DNA of 64,000 nucleotides, taken from the NCBI RefSeq assembly GCF_040784915.1, contig NZ_CP160797.1, positions 2,656,137 through 2,720,136 on the forward strand, in the 5' to 3' direction. Under the pieces are notes generated by a model, which saw only the letters and a program-made list of their open reading frames with translations, ran no database searches and was not told the origin of the DNA. This document shows positions 49,187-58,975 of the stretch, piece after piece. A program made the translations under genes and the position numbers. Position 1 is the stretch's first letter. Each line of letters opens with the position of its first letter. Source of the stretch: Bacillus vallismortis. Lineage in GTDB: Bacteria > Bacillota > Bacilli > Bacillales > Bacillaceae.

Positions 49187-49590
49187 CTCTTAAAGAAATA
49201 GAGAAAAAATAGATGAAAGAGTTATGAAAATCATTTTGTGCATACTAATAAGCTCTATGAGAAAGACAATCTGGATCATAGCAGATAACTTGATTATGAG
49301 TTCTTTAATCGCATCGTCCCTGCTTTCTTTATACAGGCCTCGATCTGGGTGCGGTTGCTTGATCGCTTATTTCTCGGTCAATACCCTTATATACTCTGGA
49401 TCTACTTCCTATCAAGTTTTATTAAATAGAGGAATCGTTCATGCATTTGTCAGCTTGCGGCCCCTCGATGATTATCACCTTCATAAAATGCATCACCCCT
49501 TGGGTAATGCTATGTAATAACTGTTTGTTCTAATGAGGTGATTTTCAGTATGAAAACAAATAAAAAACCGATGGCTTGAACCATCGATCT
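49187..49590 (+). repeat. Right flanking direct repeat of the accessory island
   Basis: A diverged copy of 34951-35378 in the same orientation. Shared blocks include CCTGCTTTCTTTATACAGGC, GCATTTGTCAGCTTGCGG, CTTGGGTAATGCTATG and the terminator-like end. It abuts the IS remnant on the left. Confidence 0.88.
49206..49420 (-). pseudogene. Decayed spoIVCA-type recombinase, copy 2
   Basis: On the minus strand, broken pieces of the recombinase head are readable: YVRVST-like RVLTEK, QIEACIKKAG, and further on ICYDPDCLSH, which corresponds to ICYDPDRLSR of SpoIVCA and is absent from copy 1. The start codon and frame are lost. Confidence 0.75.
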
Positions 49591-50028
49591 GTTTTCTATA
49601 TCACTGGGCCCCTATAGGAAATCTATCTCATTGGTTATGAAAGCTTATTTTTATTACACACTCTATATTCATTTCTATACGTTTATATCAATTATGGTTA
49701 AAAAATAGTGAGAAAAAAACAAATAACGTCCATTCTAACTTTTTCATCTTATTTATTAAGAATTTTAACCTCATCCTTGTAAAATAAAGAAGCGAATTTC
49801 ATGTCCGATAGTTAATGCTATGTCATCGGGACATGTCTGTTAAAGTGGCCAAAAAATACATTCAGATATCCACTTGCAACCACAATTCAATTTGATCCAC
49901 TACAGATTTCTGAACTGACATTAACAGCTAGACTTATAAATGCCGATTATCCATTTTTTTATTCTGTTCCAGTTCCCATTCACAATTAGGCATTTCAGCG
50001 GCGTATCGCCATAAAGTGAACTAATTTA
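49591..50028. other. Gene-free region between island and yrkR
   Basis: A+T-rich; no ORF with a ribosome site. An inverted repeat ATGTCCGAT / ATCGGGACAT lies near 49,801-49,835. Nothing else recognisable. Confidence 0.5.
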
Positions 50029-50445
50029 TTAATGTTCAACAACAGAATTTCGTCGATCGGCAATAAAGAATCCACAAATCATTGCAAGAATGGCCATCGC
50101 CCACCAAAACGTTGATATCGCCTGATCATGATCGATGATTATCAGACGAATGACAGCCGTGATGCCAATATAAATGAAGTAGCGAAGCGGGAAATGAAAG
50201 TCTGATTTGAAGTATTTGATAATCAAAGCAATGAACTCAAAGTACATGAAGAATATAAGCAGTTCTCCAAGCATCCCATAATAGCTGTCCACTTTGTTGA
50301 ACAGTGACTTGTATACGAATTGCACAATGTACCATGTCTCGCTGATCAGAAGTGCGCTTAAAGCTATCGCCAGGAAGAACAGACAGATATTGAGAAGCGC
50401 TTGTAACAGGTAAGGCACCTTTTTGAATTTGTCGGAAAATCTCAT
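50029..50445 (-). CDS. yrkR: YrkR, PsiE-family membrane protein
   Basis: A 138-residue protein with four membrane helices, of the phosphate-starvation-inducible PsiE family (conserved ALLISETW and YFIYIGITAVIRLIIIDHD). Function unknown. In strain 168 it follows the C-terminal half of sigK, so this marks the return to common backbone. It lies 45 bases behind yrkQ. Confidence 0.9.
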   Translation of the reverse strand: MRFSDKFKKVPYLLQALLNICLFFLAIALSALLISETWYIVQFVYKSLFNKVDSYYGMLGELLIFFMYFEFIALIIKYFKSDFHFPLRYFIYIGITAVIRLIIIDHDQAISTFWWAMAILAMICGFFIADRRNSVVEH

Positions 50446-50490
50446 CGTGTTGTCTCCTATTTCAATATATTCGTGGTTTTTATGCTCAGC

Positions 50491-51789
50491 CTACATCTTG
50501 GTGTTCCAAAATCGTAGCACAATGTAGTACTTAGAATTCTTTTGTATACTGTGAAACTGTCCCTGCATGCGGGACATCATTCGCGCAATGCTTCTTTCAC
50601 CGAGTCCGTTGCTTTCCGGTGTTATATCCGCAAGTTTAATCGTATTGCTAACATGAATCTCAAATATCTCTTGATCCGATACAAACGTGATGCTGATTTC
50701 TTCTTCCGGATCTGCGTATTTAAATAAGTTTGACATCACATTATCAAATACACGACCAAGCTCCTCCAAATTCACGTTAATATAGGTTTCCGGCAGCTCG
50801 CCTGAAATATGGACTCGGAAATGCTCCTGATGAAGGATAGCAATCTGATCTGATATTAGATCGTAGATCACTTCTCTCACTGCAACGGTTTCCAGATCGG
50901 CCTCATATTCCCTGTCCAGCAGGAAATACGCAAACAGATTGTCAGACAAGCTTTTTAATTGCAGTGCTTTACCATAAGCATTGGCTACATACCGATCTTT
51001 GCTGGTACCCGCTTCGCCTCCCGCTTTTTTGGCAAACTCCAGATTCATGATCAGCGACGTCAGCGGTGTGCGCATATCGTGCGACATTTCGGTAACCAGG
51101 CTGCGGCTCTCAGCTTGCAATTCCTCGATAGCTTTAAGTTTGTCCAGGAAAGCTTTCCGCAGATCCTCAATGCTCTTTGCAATCATCGCTAATTCATCAT
51201 GCCCTTTTATCGTCATCTCGTAGTCCAGTTCGCCCCCTTCAAGAATATGAATCTCTTGGTGAATCGTTTTAAGGTAGCGAAGACTTTGGCGAATTCCGAA
51301 GAGAACAATGATTAAAAAGATGAGGGTTGCTCCGAGCAAATCCAATGCAAAGGCCAGATCATAATATCGGGAAGAGTAGAAACCGTCGATAATGACTCGT
51401 CCTTCACCATCTCTAAACTTGACAGGATGTGAATGATTTTGAGCGTACTGAGTCAGCTTTTCCTTTCCATAATCCGATTCGGAATAAATAGAATCATATT
51501 GCAGCTCCTGATCCTTGAATATGGTGAGGTTAATGTAATTTTCTTTTTTGACCCACTCGCCAAACGCTTTTCTATCTGATGTAGACAACTCATTTTCTGA
51601 AACGTACTTGCTGAATTTTTGAATGTATCTTGCTGACTCCTCGTGATAATACTCTTCCGAACTCAGATATCCCTCGATCAGATCATCTGTGATCTTTTGC
51701 AACGTCAGAAAGATCACACCACTCACAATCGCAGCACCCACGATCAGCAAAGCCAGTTTTTTATTTAGTGTAAATTTACGATGCACCAA
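50491..51789 (-). CDS. yrkQ: YrkQ, sensor histidine kinase
   Basis: A 432-residue kinase. Two membrane helices flank an outside sensor loop (about residues 35-130), then HAMP and HisKA with the phospho-acceptor SHDMRTPLTSL. The ATPase domain is degenerate-looking but shows a G-rich NGLGERSIARM lid region. It overlaps yrkP by 14 bases and forms a two-component system with it; the signal is unknown. Confidence 0.92.
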   Translation of the reverse strand: MVHRKFTLNKKLALLIVGAAIVSGVIFLTLQKITDDLIEGYLSSEEYYHEESARYIQKFSKYVSENELSTSDRKAFGEWVKKENYINLTIFKDQELQYDSIYSESDYGKEKLTQYAQNHSHPVKFRDGEGRVIIDGFYSSRYYDLAFALDLLGATLIFLIIVLFGIRQSLRYLKTIHQEIHILEGGELDYEMTIKGHDELAMIAKSIEDLRKAFLDKLKAIEELQAESRSLVTEMSHDMRTPLTSLIMNLEFAKKAGGEAGTSKDRYVANAYGKALQLKSLSDNLFAYFLLDREYEADLETVAVREVIYDLISDQIAILHQEHFRVHISGELPETYINVNLEELGRVFDNVMSNLFKYADPEEEISITFVSDQEIFEIHVSNTIKLADITPESNGLGERSIARMMSRMQGQFHSIQKNSKYYIVLRFWNTKM

Positions 51790-52471
51790 ATCGATATCCT
51801 CTTCCCCATTCAGTTTTTATATAAACCGGACGTGCCGGATCATCCTCAATTTTGGAGCGCAGCTTCCGAATATGCACCATCACCGTATTGTTGGAACAGT
51901 AAAAATAAGGCTGTCCCCACACACTCTCATATATATTTTGGGCAGAAAATATTTTGTTGCGTTTGCTCATCAGAAGTTTTAGGATACGATATTCCAGATC
52001 TGATAACTTGATTTGCTGCCCCTCTTTCCAGACCTCATTAAATTCTTCGCTCACTCTTAGTTTGCCCCCGATAAGAAATGTTTCTTCCTGTTCCTTCTTT
52101 TCCTGATAGATAGTATATCTGCGTAATTGAGCAATCACTCTAGCATGAAGTTCCTCTTCCGAGAATGGTTTAGTCATATAATCATCACCACCTGCGAGTA
52201 ACCCCTCAGTTTTATCGAGTGTACTCGATCTGGCCGTCAGAAACAGAATCGGGACGTTAGAGGATTTCCTGATGTGCTGACATGTTTCAATTCCCGAAAT
52301 GCCTGGCATCATAATATCCAAAATAACCAAATCAAGCGAGTCATTCACAAGTTGCAATGCTCGCTTTCCATCCTTGGCTCTTAGCACCTCGTAACCTGCA
52401 CGTGTAAGGGATTCCTCCAAAAGATCACCAATATCCTCATCATCCTCTACGACTAATATTCGATGGGTCAT
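51776..52471 (-). CDS. yrkP: YrkP, OmpR-family response regulator
   Basis: A 231-residue regulator. The receiver shows VVEDDEDIG, phosphorylated aspartate in LVILDIMMPG and the KPF lysine. The winged-helix domain (about 135-230) includes NTVMVHIRKLRSKIE. In B. subtilis YrkP activates yrkN, yrkO and ykcBC. Here the perfect inverted repeat at 52564/52634 lies between it and yrkO. Confidence 0.94.
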   Translation of the reverse strand: MTHRILVVEDDEDIGDLLEESLTRAGYEVLRAKDGKRALQLVNDSLDLVILDIMMPGISGIETCQHIRKSSNVPILFLTARSSTLDKTEGLLAGGDDYMTKPFSEEELHARVIAQLRRYTIYQEKKEQEETFLIGGKLRVSEEFNEVWKEGQQIKLSDLEYRILKLLMSKRNKIFSAQNIYESVWGQPYFYCSNNTVMVHIRKLRSKIEDDPARPVYIKTEWGRGYRFGAS

Positions 52472-52563
52472 GTCTCTCTCACCTCATGATTCTTGTTGTT
52501 ATTTCTCGTGTGTCCTTACTATATATCGTTCATAGTAATAAGTACGTTATAAGATACTACGTA

Positions 52564-52652
52564 AATCTTAACAATTTATGAAAGCTGATGGTCCGCCATA
52601 AATTTATCACATTTTCTAAAAAAATGATGACTCTTCATAAATTGTTAAGATT
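52564..52652. promoter_or_regulatory. Perfect 19-bp inverted repeat between yrkP and yrkO
   Basis: AATCTTAACAATTTATGAA (52564-52582) and its exact reverse complement (52634-52652) are 51 bases apart in the divergent control region. These are good candidates for the YrkP operator sites. Confidence 0.6.
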
Positions 52653-52738
52653 CGGTCTTTATATTTATCCATTGTAAGGCTCAGGCTTTTCAGATCCGCA
52701 CTACACATTGCAATGGTAAATGGGAAAGGAGTATTGAT

Positions 52739-53935
52739 ATGATTGTACAAAAAGAAGGACGCGGGCAACCAGTGAGTCTGCGGGAACGGGTTCATTTTCT
52801 GGACATCGTACGTGGATTTGCCTTGCTTGGCATTATTATTGTCAATTATTTTCTGATCGTAGATTCAGTAAAAGGATTCGAAATGGCCTCCGATGACGTA
52901 TTGCACAATCTGGTTTCCTGGTTTGCCGAAGGGAAATTCGTTACATTATTCTCCTTCCTGTTCGGGGTTGGGTTTATGATCTTTATGGATCGAGCCGCAC
53001 AGAAGGTAGATAGTCCCAACAAGCTGTTTGCCCGTAGGTTATCTATCCTGTTGGGATTTGGCATTTTGCATATCACATTTGTTTGGGTCGGTGACATATT
53101 GACCTTTTATGCCGTAAGCGGCTTCCTGTTACTCGGCTTCTATAAACGAACAGCCAAAACGGTGCTTAGATGGATTATCGCACTTATCGTGTTTCAATTC
53201 CTGACTCCTGTTTTCACAATGTTGTACAATGTCATCAATACTGCAGGGTCAAAAAACCCGAATTTTTCAGAGTTTACTTTGTTTAGCCACAGCAGCCTTA
53301 CCTACATGGAATCCATCAGCACTCGGTGGACAGATATGGTCACGATGGCTGCTAGCTCTTTCTCTATGGTCTATTCCATGTTTCTCATGTTTCTGCTGGG
53401 CGTGTACTTTGTTAAGATGGAATTTTTCAAAGACATGGAAGCGAAAAAGTTCATATGGAAACGTATCTGGATCATTAGCACAATCGCTTTTCTAATAACA
53501 CAAAGCAGTATATTGCTAGACATGTTTAATTTTTCGGACATTTCCTCTGTCTTGAGTCAAAATGGCGGCTTAACTGGAAGTATGTTTTATATGAGCACTT
53601 TTGCAATGCTGTTTCTATACGTTCCTCAGCTGCGAGGCCCTATGATGATATTCACCAAAGTCGGACGGATGTCATTGACCTGTTATCTGCTTCACTCTAT
53701 CCTTGGAACAATTCTGTTCCTCAGGTACGGATTCGGGCTTGCGGGTCATATTCAATCCGCCGGCACGTTCATGTTCAGTCTGGCCGTCTATTTCGTGCTT
53801 ATGATCTTTAGTACATTGTGGTTGAAACGGTTTAAGTACGGCCCGATGGAATTGATATGGCGCAAGCTGACGTACGGCATAGTAAACGAGCGCTCCAAAG
53901 CAGCTCTACATGCGCCAAAATCAATTCAAAAATGA
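52739..53935 (+). CDS. yrkO: YrkO, DUF418 membrane protein
   Basis: A 398-residue protein with about ten membrane helices and the DUF418/YeiB pattern ([20 protein letters not shown] at the start, [12 protein letters not shown] near residue 325). ATG 52739 follows AAAGGAG. Transcribed away from yrkP-yrkQ and, in B. subtilis, part of the YrkP regulon. Transport is suspected for the family, but unproven. Confidence 0.9.
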   Translation: MIVQKEGRGQPVSLRERVHFLDIVRGFALLGIIIVNYFLIVDSVKGFEMASDDVLHNLVSWFAEGKFVTLFSFLFGVGFMIFMDRAAQKVDSPNKLFARRLSILLGFGILHITFVWVGDILTFYAVSGFLLLGFYKRTAKTVLRWIIALIVFQFLTPVFTMLYNVINTAGSKNPNFSEFTLFSHSSLTYMESISTRWTDMVTMAASSFSMVYSMFLMFLLGVYFVKMEFFKDMEAKKFIWKRIWIISTIAFLITQSSILLDMFNFSDISSVLSQNGGLTGSMFYMSTFAMLFLYVPQLRGPMMIFTKVGRMSLTCYLLHSILGTILFLRYGFGLAGHIQSAGTFMFSLAVYFVLMIFSTLWLKRFKYGPMELIWRKLTYGIVNERSKAALHAPKSIQK

Positions 53936-54466
53936 CCCCTTTTCCCAGATTGCATGGACTTCAGTTAGTTGTTGACGGAAGTGGGTATTAAACGGACAGA
54001 TTTGATTAGTATGGACTGGTTATTTTTATATCATTTAGTGCTTCTTTGGGATAACCTAGACAGAAAAATAACCAGAGTTTACTCAATTTGCATAGCTCAT
54101 GATCAAATCTAACTTGAATCTTTTGCGCAGGCTCATAGTCAAGGGCTACACATTCGACTAATTGATGTGAATGTGATTTGAGATAGGAAAAATTTGAGAA
54201 GAATGACTAATCCCGCGCAAGACACTTAATACGGTAGTGAACGATAGTAACTAAGGGTTACATGCAGCTTGTATTCGAAGGAAACAAAGAAAAAGAAATC
54301 GTACAAAAAGACAGGAGAAAGCTTTTGCAGCAAGTATTTTAACGCCAAATTTACCGCGGAAGAAAAAGCGACGGAATCACTTTTTGTGAAAAGACCTCGT
54401 AGAACAGCTGGAATGTTTTACTGAACGACTGACTCGATATTTCAGCAAATGAAGGAGTGAGCAATC
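53936..54466. other. Gene-free region between yrkO and yrkN
   Basis: No convincing gene. A short frame at 54264-54344 (MQLVFEGNKEK…) and open text behind it in shifted frames look like a lost gene I cannot identify. Confidence 0.4.
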
Positions 54467-55024
54467 ATGAAAACAAAAAAGGAACCAAAAGTTATTTTGG
54501 AACTAGCAAAGGAGTCTGATTTGCCAGAATTCCAAAAAAAAATACAAGAAGCATTTTCGATCGCCGTGATTGAAACGTTCGGTGATTGCGAAGATGGACC
54601 GATTCCATCGGACAATGACGTTCAGGAGTCTTTCAATGCTCCCGGAGCAGTGGTATATCATATTCTTCAGGATGGTAAGAAGGTCGGTGGTGCAGTAGTA
54701 CGTATCAACAGCCAAACACATCATAATTCGCTAGATTTATTCTATGTATCTCCAGAATATCACAGCCAAGGGATTGGTCTTTCTGCTTGGAAAGCCATTG
54801 AAGAACAGTATCCGGATACTGTTCTTTGGGAAACCGTGACACCTTATTTCGAAAAACGAAATATCAACTTCTATGTGAATAAGTGTGGATTCCATATCGT
54901 AGAGTTCTACAATGAACATCACTCTGATCCGCATATACATTGCAATGGACGCGAAGATGACAAGCCCCTGCCGGATGATGATGACTTTTTCAGGTTTGTA
55001 AAGATTATGAAAAAAAAGGACTAA
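54467..55024 (+). CDS. yrkN: YrkN, GNAT acetyltransferase
   Basis: A 185-residue GNAT protein. The acetyl-CoA loop appears as YVSPEYHSQGIGLSAW (about residues 100-116). The N-terminal part holds LAKESDLPEFQ. ATG 54467 follows AAGGAGTG. The substrate is unknown. Gene order yrkO-yrkN is as in 168, but the genes that follow yrkN there are replaced here. Confidence 0.9.
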   Translation: MKTKKEPKVILELAKESDLPEFQKKIQEAFSIAVIETFGDCEDGPIPSDNDVQESFNAPGAVVYHILQDGKKVGGAVVRINSQTHHNSLDLFYVSPEYHSQGIGLSAWKAIEEQYPDTVLWETVTPYFEKRNINFYVNKCGFHIVEFYNEHHSDPHIHCNGREDDKPLPDDDDFFRFVKIMKKKD

Positions 55025-55047
55025 ACAATTGAACACGAAGGTAATAA

Positions 55048-55135
55048 TGCTGTTTAAAAGGTGTTTTGATCCCTGATCCCTGTCTCAAAAACAGGGGTCA
55101 GTCCCCAATTGAAGTGACCCCTCGCCAGAGAAATG
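55048..55135 (+). mobile_element. Right-end scar of an IS3/IS150-family element
   Basis: GCTGTTTAAAAGGTGTTTTG and TGTCTCAAAAACAGG repeat the right end of the element at 48837-48900 in the opposite orientation. They are followed by GGGGTCAGTCCCC and an A+T step to AGTGACCCC, typical of this family's terminal repeats. Only the end is left. Confidence 0.7.
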
Positions 55136-55537
55136 AACATTGATAAAAACCAAGTCAGGAGATGGATTAACTAATTTCAGGCAGAGGGGATGAAAGAGCT
55201 TGAGGAGAAACGAGGCAAGGCAAAAGGCACTGCGACCGGATATTGGCTTGTTAATCCCTTCACGGCTTTTAAATAGAAATTCATGATCCTCTTTCCCTTC
55301 AACATAGGTTTTAAATTCTCTTTGAAGAGCTGGCGTCATGTCGATTTTCTTTTTCGTTTTCTTCTCTATGAGATTGAAGTATGGCCGTTTTTCGTCTCTT
55401 ACTCTCAGCTGCAGAATATCCGATATGCGGGGCCCTGAATTAATACCGGTCACGAATAGCATGTAATTCCTCATGTTTAGTTCTTTTAAAAACCTCTTGA
55501 TGTAGAAGATACATTCCGGATTACTTATTGGTAACAA
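55085..55537 (-). pseudogene. Truncated tyrosine recombinase (phage integrase)
   Basis: The first 100 residues belong to a small tyrosine recombinase: FVTGINSGPRISDILQL carries the first catalytic arginine and EKKTKKKIDMT the lysine beta-hairpin. After GRSAF the frame runs into the IS scar, so the HxxR and tyrosine motifs are missing. The start also looks damaged. Confidence 0.75.
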
Positions 55538-55543
55538 AATTCA

Positions 55544-55992
55544 TTAAGAAGCCGTCCCTTTCTTGTAGGCTTCTTCTCTAAGAGCAAATGCCAACCGATA
55601 TAGTGCTTTTCCCTTCACACGATAATAACTGCGCTGGCTCAAGCCCATTTCTGCATATGCTCATAACCATACATTTCTTCCGATTGCATATAGAGCATGA
55701 CAATGATCTGCCGTTCTCTTTGAGAAAGCCGGTTAACAGCCCTTTGAATCCTTTTTAAGAATTTGTCTACGCTGAATCTCCCAATCAAACGCTTTAATGC
55801 TGCCTCTTCTGTTGAGGAATGAAACTCATTCGTGATGCTTGACGGAACAATGCTGTAAGTCGGGGTAACCTTTGGTAAAAAATTATCTGGCACTTGTAAG
55901 AGATATAACCGATATTGATCCAACAGTTGCTCTACTTTTGCTTTAGTGGCTTCTTCGTCAATTTGGGGCAGGTTTAATGTTAATTGATTCAT
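55544..55992 (-). pseudogene. ArpU-family phage transcription regulator, frameshifted
   Basis: From ATG 55992 (behind CAGGAGGT) the frame gives 117 residues (LNLPQIDEEATKAKVEQLL… to YEHMQKWA-stop). Near 55,652 the ArpU tail continues in another frame as MGLSQRSYYRVKGKALYRLAF to TAA 55544, so a one- or two-base change broke it. ArpU regulators control late genes of Bacillus prophages such as skin. Confidence 0.82.
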
Positions 55993-56249
55993 ATTTACCT
56001 CCTGATTATTAAAATAAAACGGACACCAAACCAACAGCGTAAATGCTTTAGTTCAGTGTCCGCAGGCTTTCCTTCTTGGACAATATTACCTCTCAGCGCC
56101 CGTGCTGTGCCCTCATTTCGGGGTGAGGCATTCGGGAGGAATCTATATTTAGACTAAGTTCACAAAATATTAACAAAAAAATACCTTGGATATTTTTGTA
56201 TATCATGTAATAATACACTCGTATTAAAAAAACAAAGGGAGTGTTTAAA

Positions 56250-56516
56250 ATGAAATTGAAAAAAGTTTTAACTGGTACTGCATTGTCACTTGCTTTGCTT
56301 GTTTCTGCTGCTCCTGCCTTTGCCGCAAGTCCTACTGATACTCATTCTGAAGAAAGTCATACAAAGGAAATATCTGCATTAGGTACCCTAGTTGTTCGTG
56401 GACTTCCTTCTGATCCAGACCCAGGACAAACAATCACTATCAACGGAACAACGTATTATTTAGACAGTGTTACTTTTTATCCTGATGGATCTTATATCGC
56501 CTACTATTCAAGTTAA
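56250..56516 (+). CDS. Small secreted protein, 88 residues
   Basis: ATG 56250 lies behind AAAGGGAGTG. A classical signal peptide (MKLKKVLTGTALSLALLVSA) ends at AFAA. The mature part of about 60 residues begins with S, T, H and E and continues into GLPSDPDPGQTITING, an aromatic YYLDSVTFYPDGSYIAYYSS beta-rich tail. A promoter-like TTGGAT-16-TAATAA and a terminator frame it, so it is a separate unit. I do not recognise the family; an antimicrobial or signalling peptide is possible but unproven. Confidence 0.85.
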   Translation: MKLKKVLTGTALSLALLVSAAPAFAASPTDTHSEESHTKEISALGTLVVRGLPSDPDPGQTITINGTTYYLDSVTFYPDGSYIAYYSS

Positions 56517-56518
56517 CT

Positions 56519-56548
56519 ATGAGGAGGTTTATAGCCTCCTTTTTCTTA
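56519..56548 (+). terminator. Terminator behind the small secreted protein
   Basis: AGGAGG and CCTCCT pair around TTTATAG and are followed by TTTTTC. Confidence 0.8.
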
Positions 56549-56597
56549 TAGTTTTACTACTTGTTTGACAGTCATTGACTTGACGACCATTTGAAGT

Positions 56598-57178
56598 TCA
56601 ACTTGTAATGGCATCCACTATGAAACTTCCCTTCAATTGCTTACCTGACTTGATGATTAACTCGATGGGGAGCTTCCCTTCTTGTGTAGTGGCAACCCAT
56701 AAATCCTTTTTTGTCACATTTCGAAATTGATGTTTTTTTAATACAGTTAATGTCCCATTTGTTTCAATGATCGCATAGAGCACTTCTTCAATTTTGAAAA
56801 CTTCTTTTTCCCTTAATTGTTGACTTAAATAGTCAATTGTATAACGCATCTTGCGCATGTTGTGTTCAAGAATTTTCCCGTTTTCAATCACAACGGTTGG
56901 ATCTCCAGCAAAGAGTTTCCGAGCTTTTTGATTGCAAAGTGATAAGTAGGCAGTGGCCAAGATAACAAATACAAATATAAAGAAAGCAAGTACCATGTGA
57001 TGAATTTTAAGAGAAGTATTAAAAGCCAGATTTGCAGTAATTGCTCCTAATGTATTGAAGCAATAAAATCAAATATATTCATTTGTGAAATTGTTTGTTT
57101 TCCCAATAATCTTGACCCTACCAATAAAATGCCAAAGGCAAGAATCGATCGAAGGATCACTTCAACATGTTCACTCAT
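56598..57178 (-). pseudogene. DUF421 (YetF-like) membrane protein gene with frameshift
   Basis: The N-terminal half starts at ATG 57178 (MSEHVEVILRSILAFGILLV) and reads GKQTISQMNIFDFIASI, then H-stop. The C-terminal half (ATG 56996) resumes as MVLAFFIF and ends with DUF421's soluble domain (PTVVIENGKI, LRKM-like MRKMRY). One missing base near 57,058 explains the break: the text between reads LGAITANLAFNTSL in the other frame. About 193 residues if repaired. Confidence 0.85.
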
Positions 57179-57330
57179 AGATCTCACCAACTTATTGTAT
57201 TTTCTAAAAACATCATAGACAAAAGAGATCTTATATATACTAGAACGATTCTTAAACAATATATACATGCACTCATTGTCGTATCAGACATACGCTACAT
57301 TAGTAAATTCCGCAATAGGACGGTGAAATT

Positions 57331-58242
57331 GTGTACCCTTATTTTATTTATAACCCTTATATAAGCGATACATTTCGTATGTCTACTGACAGGAAACTAA
57401 TTAATGACATCCACAAGGCAATTAACGGAGAGTATAGCGCTATTCTCTGTTATAAGCAAATAGCCACACAAGCCCCCACAGAAGAAATAAGAAAACAAAT
57501 ACTTGAAATTAGACAAGATGAACAACGGCATTTTGAAGAATTCAGCAGGATTTACACTAATCTTACAGGCAGAAAACCAATTCCAAAAATAACGGAAGAA
57601 TGCCCTAAAAGTTATAGAACAAGCCTAGAGTCTGCTTTTAAAGATGAGCAGGAGACAGTGGATTTTTATTTAGATTTAGCCGATCGAATACAAGATAAGT
57701 CCATTAAAAAGATTTTTCAGCGTGCTGCCGCTGATGAACAAAATCATGCAGTATGGTTTCTGTTTTTTTTAAACACTCGGTCTACACAACAAACCCGTCA
57801 AGTTAATTATGGGGCAACAGGGGCTTTAAATGCCAGTAGACTCACCTTACCCCAAATGCTTACCTTTGCCATTCAGGATGAGTACTTAGCTCAAGCAAGA
57901 TACAATGCAATTATCAGAAACTTCGGGGATATCAGCACCTTTCTGCAAATCAAAGAAGCAGAATTACGTCATATCAATGCATTACTTTCTCTTTTTGAAC
58001 GATACCAAGTACAGATACCTAAAGACACCTCACAATTATATGTCAATACACCAGTAACCCTTAAGGATGCGTATGCTGCTGGAGTCCAAGGAGAAATTGA
58101 TAATATCGCCATGTATAACAAGTTTCTAACTTTTGATCTGCCAGCAGATGCAAGAATAGTTTTTACTCAATTACACAACGCATCACTAAATCATTTAGAG
58201 GCTTTCCGAAGAGGTCTTGAGAGATTAGACTTAAACTTCTAA
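57331..58242 (+). CDS. Ferritin-like domain plus DUF2202-like protein
   Basis: 303 residues from GTG 57331. The first half (about 20-155) is a ferritin/rubrerythrin-like four-helix bundle with metal-ligand pattern E in GEYSAI, EQRHFEEF, DEQETVDFY and DEQNHAVWF. The second half (about 170-300) is a DUF2202-like bundle with IQDEYLAQARYNAII and EAELRHINALL. Iron binding or peroxide protection is expected from the family. The ribosome site (GGACGGTG) is weak. It stands alone in a relic-rich region. Confidence 0.82.
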   Translation: MYPYFIYNPYISDTFRMSTDRKLINDIHKAINGEYSAILCYKQIATQAPTEEIRKQILEIRQDEQRHFEEFSRIYTNLTGRKPIPKITEECPKSYRTSLESAFKDEQETVDFYLDLADRIQDKSIKKIFQRAAADEQNHAVWFLFFLNTRSTQQTRQVNYGATGALNASRLTLPQMLTFAIQDEYLAQARYNAIIRNFGDISTFLQIKEAELRHINALLSLFERYQVQIPKDTSQLYVNTPVTLKDAYAAGVQGEIDNIAMYNKFLTFDLPADARIVFTQLHNASLNHLEAFRRGLERLDLNF

Positions 58243-58305
58243 AATCAACATTACAAAACGAAGTGTTTTATTTGCAGGGGTAGAACCAAAAGGGTTTTTA
58301 CCATA

Positions 58306-58431
58306 TTAAAGATTGTTACCTTTCATATTCAAACATAACCTCAAAGGTCTATCTTTGGTGGTGTTTCCACCTGCCCCTCCCACTTCGATTCCTTCTACAA
58401 AATCGTCTGTTATTAAACCCATAACGTCCAT
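58306..58431 (-). CDS. Possible small ORF, 41 residues
   Basis: MDVMGLITDDFVEG… with a G-rich middle and basic end. No clear ribosome site. It may be a remnant. It shares no recognised family. Confidence 0.25.
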   Translation of the reverse strand: MDVMGLITDDFVEGIEVGGAGGNTTKDRPLRLCLNMKGNNL

Positions 58432-58587
58432 CGTATTTAACAACCGATAAATGTTCTCAGTTCAGTACAAATGATATAGAACCTTCTGAAATGATCACCA
58501 TTCCCTTTTTTAAAGGATGGAATCATTCCCTTTGAAAAATACAAATATATATATGTAGTACTGACTGTTACAAAGAGGGGCTGAGGT

Positions 58588-58975
58588 ATGTTGAAAACGA
58601 GCATTATTGTGCTGACTTATAATGAATTGAATTTAACGAAACAATGTTTGGAGAGCATATGGAAGTATACGGATCATAACTGTATAGAAATCATTGTTGT
58701 AGATAACGGCTCTCATGACGGGACACGTGATTATCTTAAAGAGATGTCTTCCATTAAAGCAATTTTCAACGAGACAAACGAAAGTTTCGCGAAAGGCTGC
58801 AATCGAGGCTTTGAAGTTGCTTCAGGGGACAATATTCTTTTTTAAAACAATGACACGATTGTAACAAATCAGTGGCTGGAACCTATGATCAAGCTGCTTT
58901 ACCACGATGAAAAAACCGGCATGGTCGGACCCGTAAGCAATTATGTCAGCGGCGCCCAGCAAGTCCAGTTGACTT
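58588..58975 (+). pseudogene. Glycosyltransferase family 2 relic
   Basis: The frame starts MLKTSIIVLTYNE and has VVDNGSHDGTRDYL, the nucleotide-sugar site of GT2 enzymes. A TAA (58843) replaces the codon before NNDTIVTNQWLEPM, where the DxD-like motif lies. The text continues to VGPVSNYVSGA and then passes directly into a copy of the LXG immunity gene. Confidence 0.85.
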
